Source: Clostridia bacterium (GTDB taxonomy: Bacteria > Bacillota > Clostridia > UMGS1810). Taken from it: a DNA stretch of 5,964 bases. The notes under the pieces were generated by a model that did no database searches, was not told the DNA's origin, and saw nothing but the letters and a program-made list of their open reading frames with translations. Numbering within the stretch: position 1 is the first letter of the stretch; every line of letters begins with the position of its first letter. A program made the translations under genes and the position numbers. The DNA lies in NCBI GenBank assembly GCA_017549745.1, contig JAFYUA010000273.1:1-5964 (forward strand). Reading direction: 5' to 3'. This document shows positions 3,354 to 5,964 of this stretch, in pieces.

Positions 3354-4496
3354 ATGGAAGTTTATCTGGACAACAGCGCCACCACACGCCCCTATGAAGA
3401 GGCGGCAAAAGCAGTATATGACACTATGCTCTCATGCTACGCTAACCCCTCGTCGCTCCACCGCATGGGCAAGACTGCCGAGGATTTGCTCGAAGATTGC
3501 CGAAAGGTCATTGCGAGTACTGTTTATGGGACACCTGATGAAATATACTTTACCTCAGGCGGCACCGAGAGTGACAACTTAGCGCTCATTGGCTACTGCA
3601 TGGCAAACCGCCGCAAGGGCAATCGCATCATCACCCAGCGCACCGAGCATGCGGCAGTGCTGGAGACTTTTGCATATTTAGAGCAAAACGGCTTTGAGGT
3701 GGTGTATGTAGACATCACACCCCTCGGCACGCCCGACATGGCAATGCTCGCATCTTCAATAAATGAGCAGACGCTTCTTTTGAGCTTTATGTATGTGAAC
3801 AATGAAAACGGCGCCATCTTCCCCATTGCCGACATTGCCGCACTTGCCAAAGCAGCAAAATGCGCCCTGCATGTAGACGCGGTGCAGGCATATGGCAAGC
3901 TTCCCATCAATGTTCGCACTCTGGGAGCAGACTTACTCTCCATTTCATCTCACAAAATTCACGGCCCCAACGGCGTGGGCGCGCTCTGGGTGAAAAAGGG
4001 CACGCGGCTCAGCTCCATAGTTTTTGGCGGCAAGCAGGAAAAGGGCATGAGGTCAGGCACCGAAAACCTTGCAGGCATTGCAGGCTTTGCCAAAGCGGCC
4101 GAGATAAAATTTGCCAATTTAGACTCTGATGCCCAAAAGATGAGTGAACTGAAAGAAAGGCTCATTTCCAACTTGAGGGGCAAAATAGAAAATGTGGTGG
4201 TCAACTCGCCCGAGGATAGCGTGTGCTCAGTTGCCAACATTTCGTTCCCAGGGGTAAAATCCGAGGTGCTCCTGCATGTGCTTGAGTCAAACGGCATCTA
4301 TGTGTCCACAGGCTCGGCGTGCAATTCCAAAAAAAATAAATTCAGCTATGTGCTCTCCGAGATGAAGCTCAGAGCTGATGTGATAGACAGTGCAATCAGA
4401 TTTTCGCTCTCAGCCTTTAACACACAAGATGAAATCGACTATGTGTGCAAGGTGCTTGAGCGCGAAATCCCTTTGCTTAGAAAAATAATGCGATAA
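3354..4496 (+). CDS. Cysteine desulfurase (IscS/NifS family), likely ThiI partner
   Basis: A PLP enzyme that removes sulfur from L-cysteine to give alanine and an enzyme-bound persulfide. At 380 residues it has normal family length. Visible features: YLDNSATTRP at the N-terminus (4-13), TSGGTESDN (67-75) in the cofactor pocket, H99 stacking on the PLP ring, D175 and Q178 in HVDAVQ, the PLP-binding lysine K201 in SSHKIHGP, RSGTENLAG (233-241), and the catalytic cysteine C323 in STGSACNSKK. The neighbour thiI, 20 bases downstream, suggests it serves 4-thiouridine synthesis, as NifZ does beside ThiI in Bacillus subtilis, rather than bulk Fe-S assembly: no scaffold gene (iscU, sufU) is seen. The SD is poor (AAGAGA, about 3340-3345), so expression leans on the strong promoter. 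The exact subfamily name is uncertain. Confidence 0.95.
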   Translation: MEVYLDNSATTRPYEEAAKAVYDTMLSCYANPSSLHRMGKTAEDLLEDCRKVIASTVYGTPDEIYFTSGGTESDNLALIGYCMANRRKGNRIITQRTEHAAVLETFAYLEQNGFEVVYVDITPLGTPDMAMLASSINEQTLLLSFMYVNNENGAIFPIADIAALAKAAKCALHVDAVQAYGKLPINVRTLGADLLSISSHKIHGPNGVGALWVKKGTRLSSIVFGGKQEKGMRSGTENLAGIAGFAKAAEIKFANLDSDAQKMSELKERLISNLRGKIENVVVNSPEDSVCSVANISFPGVKSEVLLHVLESNGIYVSTGSACNSKKNKFSYVLSEMKLRADVIDSAIRFSLSAFNTQDEIDYVCKVLEREIPLLRKIMR

Positions 4497-4516
4497 ATTC
4501 AAAAGGTGATACAATA

Positions 4517-5677
4517 ATGAACAGAATAGTGCTTGTGCGTTACGGCGAAATCATACTAAAGGGCATGAACCGCCCTGTGTTTGAAAGCCTGCTTGTAAAA
4601 AACATCAAAAAAGCTCTCAAAGACGAATGTCCCATGAGTATCCACTGGGCTCAGGCTACGATATACATTGAGCCTGAGGACGATTCGTGCGTTGAGTCAA
4701 TAGTGGAAAAGCTCAAAAGAGTGTTTGGCATAGTGTCCATAGTGGTGGCATATCCTGCCGCCAAGGACATTGACGAGCTCGAACAAACCCTTGCCGACAA
4801 TTTCTCAGCCGAGCTCTCGGCTGCCTCCACCTTTAAGGTGATAGCCAAAAGGTCCGACAAGACCTTCCACATGACCTCGCCCCAGATTTGCGAAGAGATA
4901 GGCGGCAGGCTCCTCGAAAGATTCCCCAATCTTTCAGTAGATGTGCACTCGCCCGAGGTGAATGTGTATGTGGAGATAAGAGAGACGGGCTATGTGCACC
5001 TTGACCGCATCTCCGGTGCAGGCGGCATGCCCTCGGGCTCAAACGGCAAGGCGATGCTGCTTCTTTCAGGCGGCATAGACAGCCCCGTTGCAGGCTACAT
5101 GATAGGCAAAAGAGGCGTGCAGCTTGAGGCGATTCACTTTTTCAGCTATCCCTACACAAGCGACCGCGCCAAGGATAAGGTGCTCAAGCTCGGCAAAATC
5201 ATAGCAGGCTACACAGGCAGCCTCAAGGTGCACATTGTGCCCTTTACCGATATTCAGCTTCAGATAAGAGACAAATGCCCCGAGGAGCATCTCACCCTTG
5301 TTATGCGCCGATTTATGATGCAGATATCTCAGCGCATAGCCGAAAAACGCGGCTGCTCGGCTCTCATCACAGGTGAAAGCATTGGTCAGGTAGCAAGCCA
5401 GACCATGGGCGCTCTTGCAGTGACCGATGATGCGGTCACAATGCCCGTGTTCCGTCCGCTAATCGGCATGGACAAGGAAGAAATCGTGGAAATTTCACGA
5501 AAGATTGACACCTACGAAACCTCAATCCTGCCCTATGAGGATTGCTGCACAGTGTTCACACCGCGTCACCCATCTACAAAGCCGAAGCTTGCAAAGGTGC
5601 TCCTGTCGCAAAATCAGCTCGACATTGAGCGCTTGATAGATGAAGCCGTTGAAGGCACCGAGATAGTTGAGGTGTGA
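4517..5677 (+). CDS. thiI: tRNA 4-thiouridine synthetase ThiI (no rhodanese domain)
   Basis: Adenylates U8 of tRNA and replaces its oxygen with sulfur, giving s4U, a near-UV sensor. Domain order in 386 residues: N-terminal ferredoxin-like domain beginning VRYGEIILKGMNRPVFE (7-23); THUMP tRNA-binding domain (about 58-165, including VNVYVEIRETGYVHLDR, 148-164); linker GGMPSGSNGKA; then the PP-loop ATPase with SGGIDSP (184-190), FFSYPYTSDRAKDKV (208-222) and ITGESIGQVASQT (284-296). PYEDCCTVFTP has the Cys pair C343-C344, one of which is the likely catalytic cysteine. The C-terminal rhodanese domain of E. coli ThiI (482 aa) is absent, as in Bacillus and Clostridia, so sulfur presumably passes directly from the upstream desulfurase. 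SD AAGGTGAT at 4503-4510. Its last codons GAG GTG form the SD of the next gene. Confidence 0.96.
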   Translation: MNRIVLVRYGEIILKGMNRPVFESLLVKNIKKALKDECPMSIHWAQATIYIEPEDDSCVESIVEKLKRVFGIVSIVVAYPAAKDIDELEQTLADNFSAELSAASTFKVIAKRSDKTFHMTSPQICEEIGGRLLERFPNLSVDVHSPEVNVYVEIRETGYVHLDRISGAGGMPSGSNGKAMLLLSGGIDSPVAGYMIGKRGVQLEAIHFFSYPYTSDRAKDKVLKLGKIIAGYTGSLKVHIVPFTDIQLQIRDKCPEEHLTLVMRRFMMQISQRIAEKRGCSALITGESIGQVASQTMGALAVTDDAVTMPVFRPLIGMDKEEIVEISRKIDTYETSILPYEDCCTVFTPRHPSTKPKLAKVLLSQNQLDIERLIDEAVEGTEIVEV

Positions 5678-5681
5678 TGAA

Positions 5682-5964
5682 GTGACTGATGATATTTTGA
5701 TGCAAAAAGCTCAGCGGGTGTATAAATATTTGAAATCACAGGGCAAGACCATAGCCACTGCCGAAAGCTGCACAGGCGGCATGATAGGCTCAAGCCTCAC
5801 TGCAATAGCAGGCGTGAGCGAGGTGTATGGCTACGGCTTTGTGACCTATTCCAACGAGGCAAAGATGCAGCTTTTGGGTGTGAATGAGCACACTCTTGCC
5901 TGCTTTGGCGCCGTGAGCGCCGAGACGGTTAGTGAAATGGCAGAGGGCGCTCTCTCTCGCTCAG
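5682..5964 (+). CDS. pncC: CinA C-terminal domain protein, NMN deamidase PncC (5' part, cut by window edge)
   Basis: The first 94 codons of a CinA C-terminal (CinA_C) protein, which hydrolyses nicotinamide mononucleotide to nicotinate mononucleotide and ammonia in NAD recycling. Family motifs: TIATAESCTGG (23-33) with the probable catalytic S29, GVSEVYGYGFVTYSNEAK (38-55), LGV (59-61), and GAVSAETVSEMAEGAL (71-86). The frame starts directly with this domain, without the N-terminal MoCF/ADP-ribose-pyrophosphatase-like (COG1058) domain of full-length CinA, so it is a stand-alone PncC. The start is GTG 5682: GAGGTG (5669-5674), the last two sense codons of thiI, lies seven bases upstream. An ATG six codons later (5700) has no SD. 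It overlaps the thiI transcript and is probably translationally coupled. Confidence 0.9.
   Translation, partial: MTDDILMQKAQRVYKYLKSQGKTIATAESCTGGMIGSSLTAIAGVSEVYGYGFVTYSNEAKMQLLGVNEHTLACFGAVSAETVSEMAEGALSRS

Noticed and set aside
3593..4297. Two minus-strand frames (3593-3943 and 3959-4297)
   Set aside because: Shadows of the cysteine desulfurase gene; their translations show no recognisable domain and no SD was found.
1..5964. CRISPR array, insertion sequence, tRNA or rRNA genes
   Set aside because: No regularly spaced repeats, transposase motifs, or tRNA/rRNA-like sequences were seen on either strand.

Overview
The window looks like chromosome from an anaerobic Firmicute of the class Clostridia, perhaps an Oscillospiraceae-like gut lineage. 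That is inferred from strong GAGGTG/AGGAGG ribosome binding sites, textbook sigma-A promoters (TTGACA/TTGAAA, 17 bp, TATAAT-like), a clostridial-style NadE, a ThiI without rhodanese domain next to its own cysteine desulfurase, and moderate GC content. The species cannot be named from the sequence alone.

Left part (1-1711, all minus strand). From right to left lie nadE (NAD+ synthetase), a DUF805 membrane protein with an N-terminal zinc ribbon, and, after an intrinsic-terminator hairpin and a new promoter, the first 111 codons of an M20-family amidohydrolase that runs off the left edge. The SD of the DUF805 gene is formed by the last two codons of nadE.

Middle part (1751-3272) is a small phage-like regulatory cassette. 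A plus-strand CI/LexA-type repressor (HTH plus self-cleaving S24 peptidase) faces away from a minus-strand operon of three tiny genes: a 33-residue hydrophobic peptide, a 115-residue protein with two tandem Cys4 zinc modules, and a 78-residue Cys-rich protein. The 174-bp divergent region carries two back-to-back promoters whose -35 boxes sit in the two arms of one inverted repeat, plus further copies of the same TGTYGA half-site. This looks like an autoregulated, damage-responsive switch. No integrase, structural phage gene or attachment site is visible. No terminator separates the small-gene operon from nadE, so its transcript may continue into nadE and the DUF805 gene.

Right part (3287-5964, plus strand). 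A very strong extended -10 promoter drives a cysteine desulfurase, thiI, and the beginning of a stand-alone CinA C-terminal domain protein (PncC, NMN deamidase). Desulfurase and ThiI together supply sulfur for 4-thiouridine in tRNA. PncC feeds NAD recycling, the same pathway that NadE completes.

The best candidate for something undescribed is the middle cassette: the symmetrical operator/promoter layout, the 33-residue gene whose start lies in a perfect palindrome, and the possible coupling to nadE. The other genes are ordinary housekeeping genes.
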